Positions 12,101-17,533 of a stretch of DNA of 64,000 bases are shown here, piece by piece (position 1 is the first letter of the stretch; every line of letters starts with the position of its first letter). Where the stretch lies: assembly GCF_001412535.1 (NCBI RefSeq), contig NZ_CP011774.1:2289501-2353500 (forward strand), read 5' to 3'. Below the pieces are notes generated by a model. The model made no database searches and was not told where the DNA came from. It was given only the letters and a program-made list of their open reading frames with translations. The position numbers were made by a program, and so were the translations under genes. Source of the stretch: Limnohabitans sp. 63ED37-2 (lineage in GTDB: Bacteria > Pseudomonadota > Gammaproteobacteria > Burkholderiales > Burkholderiaceae_C).

Positions 12101-13628
12101 CATTGCCATCCAGATCGCTGTTGAGCACCACATTCAATTTGTTCGTGCCCGTGCGGCCAATGTTCACTCCTGTATTGACCACGATGTCGCGTTCGGCCTG
12201 CAAAGTCAGCGTCGCGTCACTGGATCCAGTGACCGCGATGTTGCTGGCCACGGTGATGTCACCGTTGCCCGTGCCGCTGGCATTGGTGGTTTTCACCACC
12301 ACGCTGGTGCCTGCGCTCAGGCTGCTGGCCAAGGTGGTGGCGCTCACGGTGCTGGCCGTGGTGCCACTGGTGTTGGGCGTCTGGGTGATCGGGTTGGTGC
12401 CGCTGCTGCTCATGCCTGCTTCGGCCGTGGTGATGGTGATGTCGGTGGGGTCCAGCAACCATTGCCCGGCTTTGACTTGGACACCATCGACCACCAAATG
12501 GTAGCCCGATGTCTCCACGAAGCCGCGTTGGCTCTCCAACTGTGCTGCGCTCACGTCTGTGCTGGCGGCCAGGACACCCGTCTCCAGATCACGACCGATA
12601 ACGATGTCACCACCTTGTCGCTGTGCATCGGTGCTGTTGGCGGTGATCTGCCCATCCACCACAATGCGCCCACGGTCGGCCAACAGGTGCACATCGCCAG
12701 CTTGGGCTGCGGAGGTGTCGATTCTGCCCGACTGGAACACGCTGGCCACCGCACCATGCACCGCAGCCGCTTGCATGTAAACCTGACCACCCTCGGTCAC
12801 GATCACACCCGACTTGTCATTTTTGACCCACGCATTCACCGTGGCAGGGGTCAGCTCCAGCTTGATCTTGCCGGTACGTCCGACAGGCACATGCAAAGAA
12901 CTGGTCAGCGCTTCGGGCAACACGGCTGCGTCGGCAGCCCCCATGACCACGGCACCCATTGGCGCCACAATGCGCCCCTCGTTCTGAACCGTCGCCCCCA
13001 GCAAGGCCACATAGCCCCCAGGCGCCACCGAAATCAAGCCCTTATTGACCACCGCCCCCGTGGCCCCGTTGCGGACAAAACGCGAAGCACCGGCCATGAA
13101 GTCGGCGTCATCAATGTTGAGTGTGGATGCGGTAAAGCCACTGGCGCTCACACTGCCATCGCTGCCCACCACAATGCCCTTGGGGTTGACCAGCACCACT
13201 TGGCCATTGGCCTGCAGCTGCCCAAGAATTTGCGTCGGGTTGTCAGACAGCACCCGATTGAGCAAAACCGACTGGCTGCTGGGCTGCAGCACCGTGACCT
13301 TGGCGTTTTGACCAATGTCAAAACTCTGCCAATTGACCACCGCTTTGGCACTGCCCTGCGTGATCGACATTTGGTTTCCCGACTGGCTGACACCGACCGA
13401 GCCCTGCACCACCTGCGCACCTTGCGGCAAGGTCTGGCTCCAAGCCAAACCAACCCACAAAAATCCGACCGCCAAATGGCCCACAAAACGAGCACCTGCA
13501 TCGGCAGCCCAACAGCCCACAGCCGCTCTGGCCCCTTGTCCTTTGGACTGACTGCATGCGTGCTCGCCCACCGCCACCAGGGCGCCCAAGCGTTTAGAAA
13601 AGATGGTTTTGTAGCAAAGATGGTTCAC
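147..13628 (-). CDS. Giant filamentous-haemagglutinin-like exoprotein (TpsA type) with MBG/YDG repeats
   Basis: This 4,493-residue protein is probably a secreted or surface adhesin exported by two-partner (type Vb) secretion. The start is GTG at 13628 with a GAGG ribosome site 8 bp upstream. Residues 1-30 resemble an extended signal-peptide region (MNHLCYK...GALVAVGE). A hydrophobic stretch at about 47-63 should end in cleavage near AWS/Q. Residues about 66-330 form the haemagglutination-activity/TPS domain, with NPTQ at 130-133 and NPKG at 148-151. Residues about 400-2,250 are Gly/Asn/Ser/Thr-rich beta-helix repeats. From about 2,490 to 4,410 come many MBG/YDG-type domains (KTYDGTT motifs). 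The last 35 residues hold four cysteines (4459, 4467, 4469, 4480), and I saw no others in the mature chain. No TpsB transporter gene is in the window. The family call is strong; the ligand and role are unknown. Confidence 0.9.
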   Translation of the reverse strand: MNHLCYKTIFSKRLGALVAVGEHACSQSKGQGARAAVGCWAADAGARFVGHLAVGFLWVGLAWSQTLPQGAQVVQGSVGVSQSGNQMSITQGSAKAVVNWQSFDIGQNAKVTVLQPSSQSVLLNRVLSDNPTQILGQLQANGQVVLVNPKGIVVGSDGSVSASGFTASTLNIDDADFMAGASRFVRNGATGAVVNKGLISVAPGGYVALLGATVQNEGRIVAPMGAVVMGAADAAVLPEALTSSLHVPVGRTGKIKLELTPATVNAWVKNDKSGVIVTEGGQVYMQAAAVHGAVASVFQSGRIDTSAAQAGDVHLLADRGRIVVDGQITANSTDAQRQGGDIVIGRDLETGVLAASTDVSAAQLESQRGFVETSGYHLVVDGVQVKAGQWLLDPTDITITTAEAGMSSSGTNPITQTPNTSGTTASTVSATTLASSLSAGTSVVVKTTNASGTGNGDITVASNIAVTGSSDATLTLQAERDIVVNTGVNIGRTGTNKLNVVLNSDLDGNGTGTIQLTSGSAIKSNGGNITLGGGSAGNGSGKARGYSVTGRAEGILINSATVNAGGGNIAINGQGSSVSPGGTFRSRGVSLTGASSISTTGAGNITLDGQGGVGNDTNVGVGLQGSSTLTGSTTGAVTISGTGGNGGHYNFGVWLDGSKVTTTGGSVTVNGVGAGSGGSFNNDGVMIQNSASLGATGAGTVTVTGTGGGASNGGTNHGVEVFNGGIITSGTGAISVTGTNTATTLPGYGIAMSNSGKIISTGNASITLTTDSFNSASTGDTINAGTGQVTIQNKTAGISINVGGADVWTSGSQSLGISDAELDRVTGKLTIGQTGANAASLLTVSDNLSPANASSLSLLSGGDVIVAASKAITMATNGHVVLNSDSDGSGAGAIVMNTGSAINSNGGNITLGGGSTGDGSGNARGNGTNVKGIQLSGATLSASGGNLALKGQGFAGAGKGDGISMSDSVVNTTGAGTLNITGVGAGTDTGTTGVDLLGATTITGGSTGAVVIAGSNTSTGTSGNQFGVRLKTGDSTKVATVTSLGGSVTVIGSGGGAGAGNLNHGVRLEEGLITAGAMGTVSVTGTGGTTTGTGNHGVVLSGSQSTYGIRSSGGTITVTGVADGSSGGSTGINVYGSAQASITSGSNADVILVTDSLALDGGAVSAGSGTVTVKNRTAGTLINVGGTSTDTLSGTLKLDVSSAELARITASTTVIGRNDATGSGALTAGLVDMGTMGNPSGNLTLLSGANILVSDNINKSAGTDANLSLKANGDITVAANKSILSTSNKLNVLLNSDSDASGAGGIILNSSSGITSNGGSITMGGGAAGDGSGFAMGNPSGSGFFGAGVQMFGANVNSGAGNILINGKGNLSNTGIYNYGVFINSSNDTSSGTGSQVKTTGGNITINGTGGGAGASYANVGIQVDNNSAVSTQGSGVINLTGTGGSTSTGGLNNGLYIARGASMSTVNGDLNIVGTGAPSTAALNQAEGIYLVNNVSLTSTGTGNINITGTGGQGGNNNNGVRIDTGTANSISAASGNVAITATAGAGGGSYGLTSTGSTNAIKSTTGNVTVTSDSMNWDASTSLTATAGTVTLQNKTAGTLINVGGSDVLSGTPLTLGLSSTEYGRISAANTVIGRNDAAGTGTLTVSSAVSMNTMGNLTLLSSASIAVNESINKTAGADANLTLKANDNITMASGKTLSSTSNKLNVVLNSDADASNSGAIRLNTSSSISSNGGSITLGGGSDASGYAVGSSTVADAIPGSAGSSPTYADGILLNGANLLSAGGNISLKGKSSAGTNNDGDYASAGVRLRDTAQTVDINSGAGKIAIDGISQSTFTGGNSHGVHIGGYGVRTTIQSSSSEATAIDIKGIGAANSSNVSGIFINGTASVIATGAGGIALTGEERRPTADGNNSETGGVFIKNGNVLSTTGQIAITGISNLNHGIDLNWSGGTVGSKTGTAVPSSSANIVLTSNNMWLGNTSKSSITTSGNVTAKTITAATSISLGGADVTGASGTLGLDQNELDVIAASNLIVGSSLASNIATSTNITTATTSGNVTFLTSGNIAVNNTLSIGGATATKTLTMNAMGATSTVTDGPAGAIKATNLELLGATAAYTLDSATNAISTLAGNTGSVTLVDSLGLTVASVKTINSTNSSTGTVGLTTTGNINLSSTSAVSGVHGILLSNAVTATGSGSISLSGSTSNALGVNLASNVSANTGAISITGTSATNVGLYVGKQVSSKGAIALNGTGANIGVNIDSSASVVSLANGSDFAGSNAISITGTATNASPYAGVLIRNQVSNNSSNGATSIQSTSGNILWDQAGGTITNASTAGAINIAAGNGTSTSSAGISAVAGARIVQNANADVLLTTDGTGNLTSPKIVKNSTGAGDIVLAAGKLLAAGVATGGQVKPVSGNSVTNSGTGSLFVYSGSPTSANTAALSLLDSSLADLYLTNIDTQVQNTDANVAYATSGVRNTIAGGPKAQVLFREKVNVGTINGATVSKTYGDANTGSTETASLWNDMATALRTANATSGVSNVNSTSTTAGTLKITNSAIVESFAAPVLQSTSYSTTQKLKAKTTGSYVYATPSSNKYTTGLKSGQSATVTVGLKALTPSANASNKVYDANTTATVSVSSADILSGDLVTVATTGGAFDTKNVGTSKTVTASGISISGTDAANYSLQSTTATTTARVTAKAATVNGTATSTTYNGQTQTQTAATSSGFISGDDIIISGASTGKNAGTYTSNLSVGGSDAANYSATITNADMTIAKADLTVAMSAQTKTYDGTTSATLASGAITATGVTVNGVTETASVSQTVGTFNNKNVTSASSVSATLASGDFTAASGTDLANYNLPTTVSGAGTITAKSITATAQANDKVYDATNTATLSALGSTGVVSGDTVTFSQTGASFADRHVAKDGSGNVIGKTVTVSGITIAGTHASNYALDSTSATTTAKITPKALTLAAVSSTKTYDGITSSTGSVTATGLVDLDTVSASQSFASKDVLGANGSTLQVNSGFTVNDGNSGNNYSVSTTTATGTITKANLTVTANADAKFVTQADATGYNGASYSGLVNGEDSTVLGGTLSITRTNGNTNVAAGTYAGSLVASGLTSGNYNISYSTGDYKIIPAGQLLIRTTNVSTVYGTAPTYSTTAQYLDGSNVIHTLSQSGTGNNRTFSDGVGGSVSTVLQPFTETAGVMTAAGQSSAGQTRVGNYSILDTNPSITGSNFTGAPVYVGNLTVTPKALTATMTASNKVYDGGVTAQVVGSSGDILTGDKISFANTSATFNNKNVGTGKAVAISGITIGDADAANYTLQNSSASASANISKKDVTLDALTATNKTYDGSTTASITAGTLGGTVGNETLSVTGSGSFDTKDAGTGKTVTVSNVTALTLVNGDNGGDWSNYNLTTTGSKTTTAEIMKKDVTLQSITAASKTYDGTTDASITAGAISGTVGTETLAISGTGSFDTKNAGTGKTVTVSDVTTLTKANGSGNWANYNLTTTGSKTTSADMARANLTLSGSRVYDASTTYAGQHLTASGVNGETFALTGAGDASNLSTKNVQTHQVLNSVSGLALGASNNGGLSGNYTPLSTTGSSVSVTPKALTAVYTANDQVYNGNTAATVTAASSDIVSGDTVTLSHASATFDNKNVGTGKTVSISGIGISGTDAANYNLQSTTASATANITPKGVTLDSLTAASKTYDGSAAASITAGAISGTVTGETLAVSGSGSFDTKNAGTGKTVTVSDVTTLTKINGTGNWANYTLTTTGSKTTTADIARKDVTLGSITASNKTYDGTTAASITAGVINGTVGAETLSVTGSGSFDTKNAGSGKTVTVTNVASLSKVNGSNGGEWSNYNLTTTGSQTTTANIAKKDATINGVANQVTYNASTQTQDAALLSGFIASDVTAGTVAATGLAAGRNAGRYTSNLSAIGTDAGNYNVTVNNADLVIGQKSLVLAAESDHKTYDGTTVTKGKVTALNLAGSDTVTASQSFVSKDALGANGSTLQVDSGYTIHDGNNGNNYSVRTTTATGTIDKANLTVTANADARFVTQADTPGYNGASYSGWVNGETSTVLGGTLSINRTNASTNTAAGTYAGTLVASGLTSGNYNISFVAGDYTIVPARQLLIRTQNVTTVYGTAPTYSTTAQYLDGSNVIQTLSQSGTGNSMSFVDGAGGSVSTVLKPYTGAATAAQSTSGHTVVGNYAIQDGNPVITGSNFEGSPVYVGTLTVTPKQVVATANGVSKVYDGTTRMGQANLSLSGKIAGDILTVTGSGAFSQKDVGQNLSYAFSNMTLQGADRANYVLQGGTSISGNNGQITPAPLTFSGTKVSDKTYDGNTTAQVVAGSVVGLVGDETLTIDSLNGQFETPTVGKDKPVNVVYGLSNGSGGGLASNYTWSPVTVQANIVAPLVGTVPAPAPIRLAANYSRLTYQGFGGLANTAAATGLTHPAASSYVWATCSPQKLESCICEESKDGTFDICYPEETKPQQAQQR
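260..6150 (-). repeat. MBG/YDG domain-coding repeats inside the exoprotein gene
   Basis: This stretch encodes tandem domains of about 80-100 residues marked by K(V/T)YDG or KVYDA. One subtype, with GSFDTKNAGTGKTV and NYNLTTTGS motifs, occurs four times (near 2050-2270, 2330-2540, 3100-3330 and 3390-3620). A larger block covering several domains is duplicated at about 925-1760 and 3895-4745, sharing motifs such as VYGTAPTYSTTAQYLDGSN and GLTSGNYNIS. The copies are clearly paralogous but diverged at protein level, so the gene has grown by internal segmental duplication. Boundaries were judged by eye. Confidence 0.8.
8390..12150 (-). repeat. Four long beta-helix modules of about 1.2 kb inside the exoprotein gene
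   Basis: The motif LNSDxD, followed by SNGG and ITLGGG or ITMGGG, recurs near 12120, 10975, 9740 and 8490. The spacing is about 1.15-1.25 kb (roughly 380-415 residues). Each module continues with short GxGxITxxG repeats typical of haemagglutinin beta-helices, then a segment with TAGTLINVGG or a near variant. The regular spacing indicates amplification of a large unit. Module edges are approximate. Confidence 0.75.
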
Positions 13629-13876
13629 GGCTGAGACCTCAAATCAGTGCCTTCAACCCAAAACGAAAAATCGTTTTCGTCAGTTAAAGGCATTTATTGG
13701 TCAAATTCTCAATTCCAAGCAATTTTTTTACATTGCCCAATTGGGGTGCTACCAATACAATATTAATACCAAAGTTAAAGTAAATTAGTTTATTTACTAA
13801 TTTGTTAATTGGAAAGCCGTCGTAACCGCCCAACGTTCACCCCTGGACTATCAACGGTCACCCCGAGCCCACCAAC
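13629..13876 (-). promoter_or_regulatory. AT-rich upstream region of the giant exoprotein gene
   Basis: The 250 bp before the GTG start are strikingly AT-rich against GC-rich surroundings. Two dyads are visible. AAAACGA (13660-13666) and TCGTTTT (13671-13677) flank four A's and would form a hairpin about 30-50 nt upstream of the start codon. AAATTAGT (13782-13789) and ACTAATTT (13796-13803) flank TTATTT. I could not pick a convincing -35/-10 pair. The region is probably a promoter with operator or silencer sequence; the regulator is unknown. Confidence 0.5.
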
Positions 13877-14512
13877 TGTCACCCCGGGCTTGACCCGGGG
13901 TCCAGGTATTTAGCCCTTCGCGTGGCAACCGACGAAGACTGGATCCCGCATCAAGTGCGGGATGACAGTGGGAGGGTGCGGGATATTTGATTTGTCACCC
14001 CGGGATTGACCCGGGGTCCAGGCATTTAGCCCTTCGCGCAGCGACTGACATGTCACCCCGGGCTTGACCCGGGGTCCAGGCATTTAGCCCTTCGCGCAGC
14101 GACTGACATGTCACCCCGGGCTTGACCCGGGGTCCAGGCGTTTTGCCCTTCGCGTAGCAACCGACGAAGACTGGATCCCGCATCAAGTGCGGGATGACAG
14201 TGGGAGGGTGCGGGATATTTGATTTGTCACCCCGGGCCTGACCCGGGGTCCAGGCGTTTTGCCCTTCGCGTAGCAACCGACGAAGACTGGATCCCGCATC
14301 AAGTGCGGGATGACAGTGGGAGGGTGCGGGATATTTGATTTGTCACCCCGGGCTTGACCCGGGGTCCAGACATTTAGCCCTTCGCGCAGCGACCGACATG
14401 TCACCCCGGGCTTGACCCGGGGTCCAGACATTTAGCCCTTCGCGCAGCGACCGACATGTCACCCCGGGCTTGACCCGGGGTCCAGGCATTTAGCTCTTCG
14501 CCAAGCGACTGT
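13877..14512. repeat. Hairpin-repeat cluster B (11 copies)
   Basis: Full copies begin at 13877, 13939, 13993, 14051, 14109, 14171, 14225, 14287, 14341, 14399 and 14457. Same-orientation neighbours are 58 bp apart, and opposite-orientation neighbours are 54 or 62 bp apart. Copies at 13939, 14171 and 14287 are inverted and carry the TCCCGCA/TGCGGGA stem. The other eight carry CCCCGGG/CCCGGGG. The spacers are also conserved, with a core of CATTTAGCCCTTCGCG. A 116-bp compound unit is repeated at 14163 and 14279. The final spacer runs into the glycosyltransferase coding sequence. Confidence 0.9.
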
Positions 14513-16724
14513 GATCCTGGATCAGCTGTTCTAAAGCCCGGGTGTGCGCTACAACGTCCCACGCTGGGGTTTTCTGGAGACGGTCTCGTAAGCCTTTCTT
14601 TAAGGCCAACAAGGTTTTGCGGTCACTGGCCATACGTTGGGCCACTGCCACGTAATCGTCATCGTCCTTGGCCACCCACTCGGGCAAACCCGCCGCCGTC
14701 ATGAAACTCGCACCCATGCGCGACACAAAATGCGCGCCCATTTGCGTGAGCACCGGCACCCCCATCCACATCGCTTGCAAACTCGTGGTGCCACCGTTAT
14801 AGGGTACGGGGTCGAGCGCAATGTCAATGTCGGCGTACTCGGCCATCATGTCGGTCAAACCCACAGGCCCGCGAAACTCCACACGCGCCAAGTCCACACC
14901 CAAGGCTTGCAAACGCTCGCCAAAAATGCGCTTGGCCCCTTCGTCGCTGAAACTCGGGGCCTTCAAAACCAAACGCGAATCGGGCACCGCCTCCAACACA
15001 CGCGCCCACAGCTTGAGCGTGCGTGGCGTCAACTTAGGCACATTGTTGAATGAACCAAACGTCAAGGTACGCATGGCATCTGCCGCTTTAAACTTGGGAA
15101 ACGCATAGTCTTCTTCGGGCGCAAAACAAAACACCGTCCCCGGCAAACGCAGCACCTGCTCGGTGTACAGCGACTCGCAACCCTCGGGGGTCACGATGGC
15201 ATCGCCCAAGATAAAGTCAATGTTGGGCACGCCAGTTGAACCGGGGTATCCCAAATACGTCATCTGCACGGGCGCCGCGCGTTGCGCAAACAAGGGCATG
15301 CGGTGCTGGCTGGTGTGGCCGGCCATGTCCAGCAAGACATCGATCTCATCGGCATCAATGCGCTTGGCCAATTGTGTGGTGTTCAGGCTGCCCACCTCTG
15401 CCCAATGCTCGGTGCGCGAACGTGCCAGTGCCGTTTGCTCATCATGCGAATCGCCCACGAAATACATGAACAGCTCAAACCGTGTGCGGTCCAGCTCCCG
15501 CAACACCGGCTGCATGAAAATATTCACCGGATGCTGGTGATGAAAATCTGCCGACACAATGCCCACACGCAAACGACGCCCCTCGAGCGGCTTGCGCACA
15601 AACGAATCTTGGCTGCGAGCCCCCTCGCCCCACGACGCAAACAAACTGCGGTGCAAATCGGCCACCTGCTGCGCCGACTGCATATCGCTGTAGAGCGAAC
15701 TCATTGCTGCACTCGATGCGTAGCTTGAGCCCTGCCCCTCCTCTAGCGCCAACTCGGCATACAAAGCCAAAGCCTGGTCCGCATCACCCACCTTGCCCGC
15801 CACCGCGGCACGCAGCGAACGCGCACCCGGCATCGGCGCCAACGCCTCGGCCTGCTGCAACACCTGCTCGGCTTCGGCCATTTGCCAGCACTCGGCCAGC
15901 AAATGTGCGAGGTTCCAATGCGCCCACGCGCTTTGCGGATACAGCGCCACACAACGGCGAGAAATTTCAATCGCCTCTTGCCAAAAATTGTTTCTGAAAC
16001 TCAAGGCTGCCAAGCGTGACAAGGTCGCCTCATCACTGGCGCCCGATGCCAGGGTCAGCAACTTCATCGCCTTCTCGCGCTCGCCCACACGCAGCCACGC
16101 CTTGGCGGCGTCCATCTGCACCTCAGCCGCCAAATTGGCCAAGGCCTCGGGCGTGTCGGCGCGTGTGGCCTTCAGCGCATCGTTGAAACAACCCAAGGCC
16201 TCCTGCGCATGGCCCATCTCCAACACATACTGGCCCATCAACCAATGCACCAAACGCAAAGCGTCTACCCCCTTAGCCGACGCGGCCTGCACCGCCTCGT
16301 TGTAAGCATGGTTGGCCAAGTCGGATTGCCCCTGCTGCGCCATCACACGCGCCATGGCCAAATACCCCTCGTAGCGCGTGGGCGCTGCGTCGATGGCCCG
16401 CTGATAGGCCGCTGACGCCTGACCCAACTCACCCATCTGCTTGCACAAATGCCCCGCCTCTAGCCATGCGCTGAAGTGGCTGGCATCCAACCGCAGCGTC
16501 TGCGCAAACGCCTCGCGGGCCGCCATCCACTCGCCCAAACGCACCAAGCAACGCGCCTTCAGCAAAGCCGCTGGCAGCAAAGTCGCGTCAAGTTGCAACG
16601 CAGCATCACAGCCCTGCAACGCGGCTTGCACCTCGCCATTCTTGAATGTCGCATTGGCGGTGTTAAAGGCCTGCGCGGCCAGCACTTGGGTTGAATTCGT
16701 TTCGGTCATAGCGTGTATTTTCAT
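14490..16724 (-). CDS. TPR-repeat GT41 (OGT/SPINDLY-type) glycosyltransferase
   Basis: This is a predicted cytoplasmic O-linked sugar transferase. The N-terminal half (about residues 1-370) is helical and has about eight TPR-like units. The C-terminal half has the GT41 catalytic signatures: SADFHHQHPVNIF (equivalent of the OGT catalytic-loop His-Pro), DMAGHTSQHR, TYLGYPGSTG, GSFNNVPKLTP (with the conserved Lys), and PYNGGTTSLQAMWMGVPVL. The GGTT form is usual in bacterial SPINDLY-like members, so the donor could be UDP-GlcNAc or another nucleotide sugar. Starts are possible at TTG 16730, ATG 16724 or ATG 16709; none has a clear ribosome site. It lies between two giant Ser/Thr/Asn-rich adhesins, which makes them plausible acceptors by analogy with HMW1C acting on HMW1. 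The last residues, SRLAKS, and the stop come from a copy of the neighbouring repeat spacer. Confidence 0.88.
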   Translation of the reverse strand: MKIHAMTETNSTQVLAAQAFNTANATFKNGEVQAALQGCDAALQLDATLLPAALLKARCLVRLGEWMAAREAFAQTLRLDASHFSAWLEAGHLCKQMGELGQASAAYQRAIDAAPTRYEGYLAMARVMAQQGQSDLANHAYNEAVQAASAKGVDALRLVHWLMGQYVLEMGHAQEALGCFNDALKATRADTPEALANLAAEVQMDAAKAWLRVGEREKAMKLLTLASGASDEATLSRLAALSFRNNFWQEAIEISRRCVALYPQSAWAHWNLAHLLAECWQMAEAEQVLQQAEALAPMPGARSLRAAVAGKVGDADQALALYAELALEEGQGSSYASSAAMSSLYSDMQSAQQVADLHRSLFASWGEGARSQDSFVRKPLEGRRLRVGIVSADFHHQHPVNIFMQPVLRELDRTRFELFMYFVGDSHDEQTALARSRTEHWAEVGSLNTTQLAKRIDADEIDVLLDMAGHTSQHRMPLFAQRAAPVQMTYLGYPGSTGVPNIDFILGDAIVTPEGCESLYTEQVLRLPGTVFCFAPEEDYAFPKFKAADAMRTLTFGSFNNVPKLTPRTLKLWARVLEAVPDSRLVLKAPSFSDEGAKRIFGERLQALGVDLARVEFRGPVGLTDMMAEYADIDIALDPVPYNGGTTSLQAMWMGVPVLTQMGAHFVSRMGASFMTAAGLPEWVAKDDDDYVAVAQRMASDRKTLLALKKGLRDRLQKTPAWDVVAHTRALEQLIQDHSRLAKS

Positions 16725-16763
16725 ATACAAAAATACTTTTTTGGAATTCAGAAATAAAAGAGA

Positions 16764-16893
16764 CTGGATCCCGCATCAAGTGCGGGATGACAGCGGGGCA
16801 CTGGATCCCGGATCGAGTCCGGGATGACATTTGATTTGTCACCCCGGGCTTGACCCGGGGTCCAGGCATTTAAGCTTTCGCGAAGCGACTAAC
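16764..16893. repeat. Hairpin-repeat cluster C (3 copies)
   Basis: Copies lie at 16764-16792 (TCCCGCA stem), 16801-16829 (TCCCGGA/TCCGGGA stem) and 16837-16865 (CCCCGGG stem), followed by the standard spacer to about 16893. Three stem variants occur within 100 bp, each still self-complementary. The cluster fills most of the gap between the GIY-YIG stop codon (16929) and the glycosyltransferase start. Confidence 0.85.
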
Positions 16894-16928
16894 CAGTACG
16901 AGGTACTGACATAAGCAAGGGCCAAAAC

Positions 16929-17213
16929 TCACAAAATTCCATCGTACAAATCAAGCCACTGCGGATTACTTTTTTCGATCAAGGCCAACTTCCACTCACG
17001 CCGCCAACGTTTGAGGCGTTTTTCATGGGCAATCGCTTCTTCGATGCTGTCCGTTTGATCAAACCACACCAAATGAGTCACACCATGCTCAGCCGTGAAG
17101 CCCTTCACCAACTTCTCGCGGTGCTCGTGGACACGCCGAACCAAATTGTTCGTCACGCCCACATAAAGCGTTCCATTGCGCTGGCTGGCCAAGATGTAGA
17201 CGAAGTACGACAT
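16929..17213 (-). CDS. Small GIY-YIG nuclease family protein
   Basis: This 94-residue single-domain protein begins MSYFVYILASQRNGTLYVGV. The paired Y-V-Y and Y-V-G positions form the GIY-YIG core (residues 3-19). It is followed by the catalytic-type arginine in NNLVRRVHEHR and the conserved glutamate region in AIAHEKRLKRWRREWK. The domain is that of stand-alone YhbQ/UPF0213-like proteins, for which metal-dependent DNA cleavage is expected; the true substrate is not known. It is flanked on both sides by clusters of the 29-bp hairpin repeat (C and D). It has no TPR, transposase or DNA-binding extension. Its ribosome site is weak. A link to repeat mobility is inference from position only. Confidence 0.85.
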   Translation of the reverse strand: MSYFVYILASQRNGTLYVGVTNNLVRRVHEHREKLVKGFTAEHGVTHLVWFDQTDSIEEAIAHEKRLKRWRREWKLALIEKSNPQWLDLYDGIL

Positions 17214-17281
17214 CCAGATAGGCTAAATTCTTTGGGCGATTTTGTCTCATCTCAACGCAGCTCAATCGTATCGAAATGTGA

Positions 17282-17527
17282 CTGGATCCCGCATCGAGTG
17301 CGGGATGACACCCTTCTTGTCACCCCGGGCTCCGACCCGGGGTCCAGACGTTTAGCCTTACGCGAAGCGACTGACGAAGACTGGATCCCGCATCAAGTGC
17401 GGGATGACAAGCGGGGGCACTGGATCCCGCATCAAGTGCGGGATGACAAGCGGGGGCACTGGATCCCGGATCGGGTCCGGGATGACAGAAGCGGGTCCGG
17501 GATGACAAAAGCGAGTGCAGGATGACA
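17282..17527. repeat. Hairpin-repeat cluster D (5 copies plus half-elements)
   Basis: Full copies begin at 17282, 17318, 17381, 17420 and 17459. The last three form an exact 39-bp tandem. After the final full copy, right half-elements ending in GATGACA recur at 17481, 17501 and 17521, a 20-bp period, and look like decayed or slipped copies. Copy 17318 has the 6-nt loop variant CTCCGA. The cluster stops 6 bp before the hicB stop codon. Confidence 0.85.
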
Positions 17528-17533
17528 TCACGC

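Noticed and set aside
12084..13634. A 516-residue open frame antisense to the exoprotein N-terminus
   Set aside because: The opposite strand encodes a recognisable signal region and TPS domain. The antisense product is His/Arg-rich with no family resemblance.
13995..14431. Two short minus-strand frames within cluster B
   Set aside because: They translate the repeats only (phrases such as TPGQARGD and VIPHLMRDP recur), with no independent coding signal.
13877..14485. CRISPR-like array: 29-bp partly palindromic repeats at a steady 58-bp period
   Set aside because: The spacers are nearly identical to each other, unit orientation flips within the array, related copies are scattered through other gaps, and there are no cas genes.
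17025..17525. A 166-residue plus-strand frame
   Set aside because: Its first part is antisense to the GIY-YIG gene and its second part is translated repeat (WIPHQVRDD repeats).
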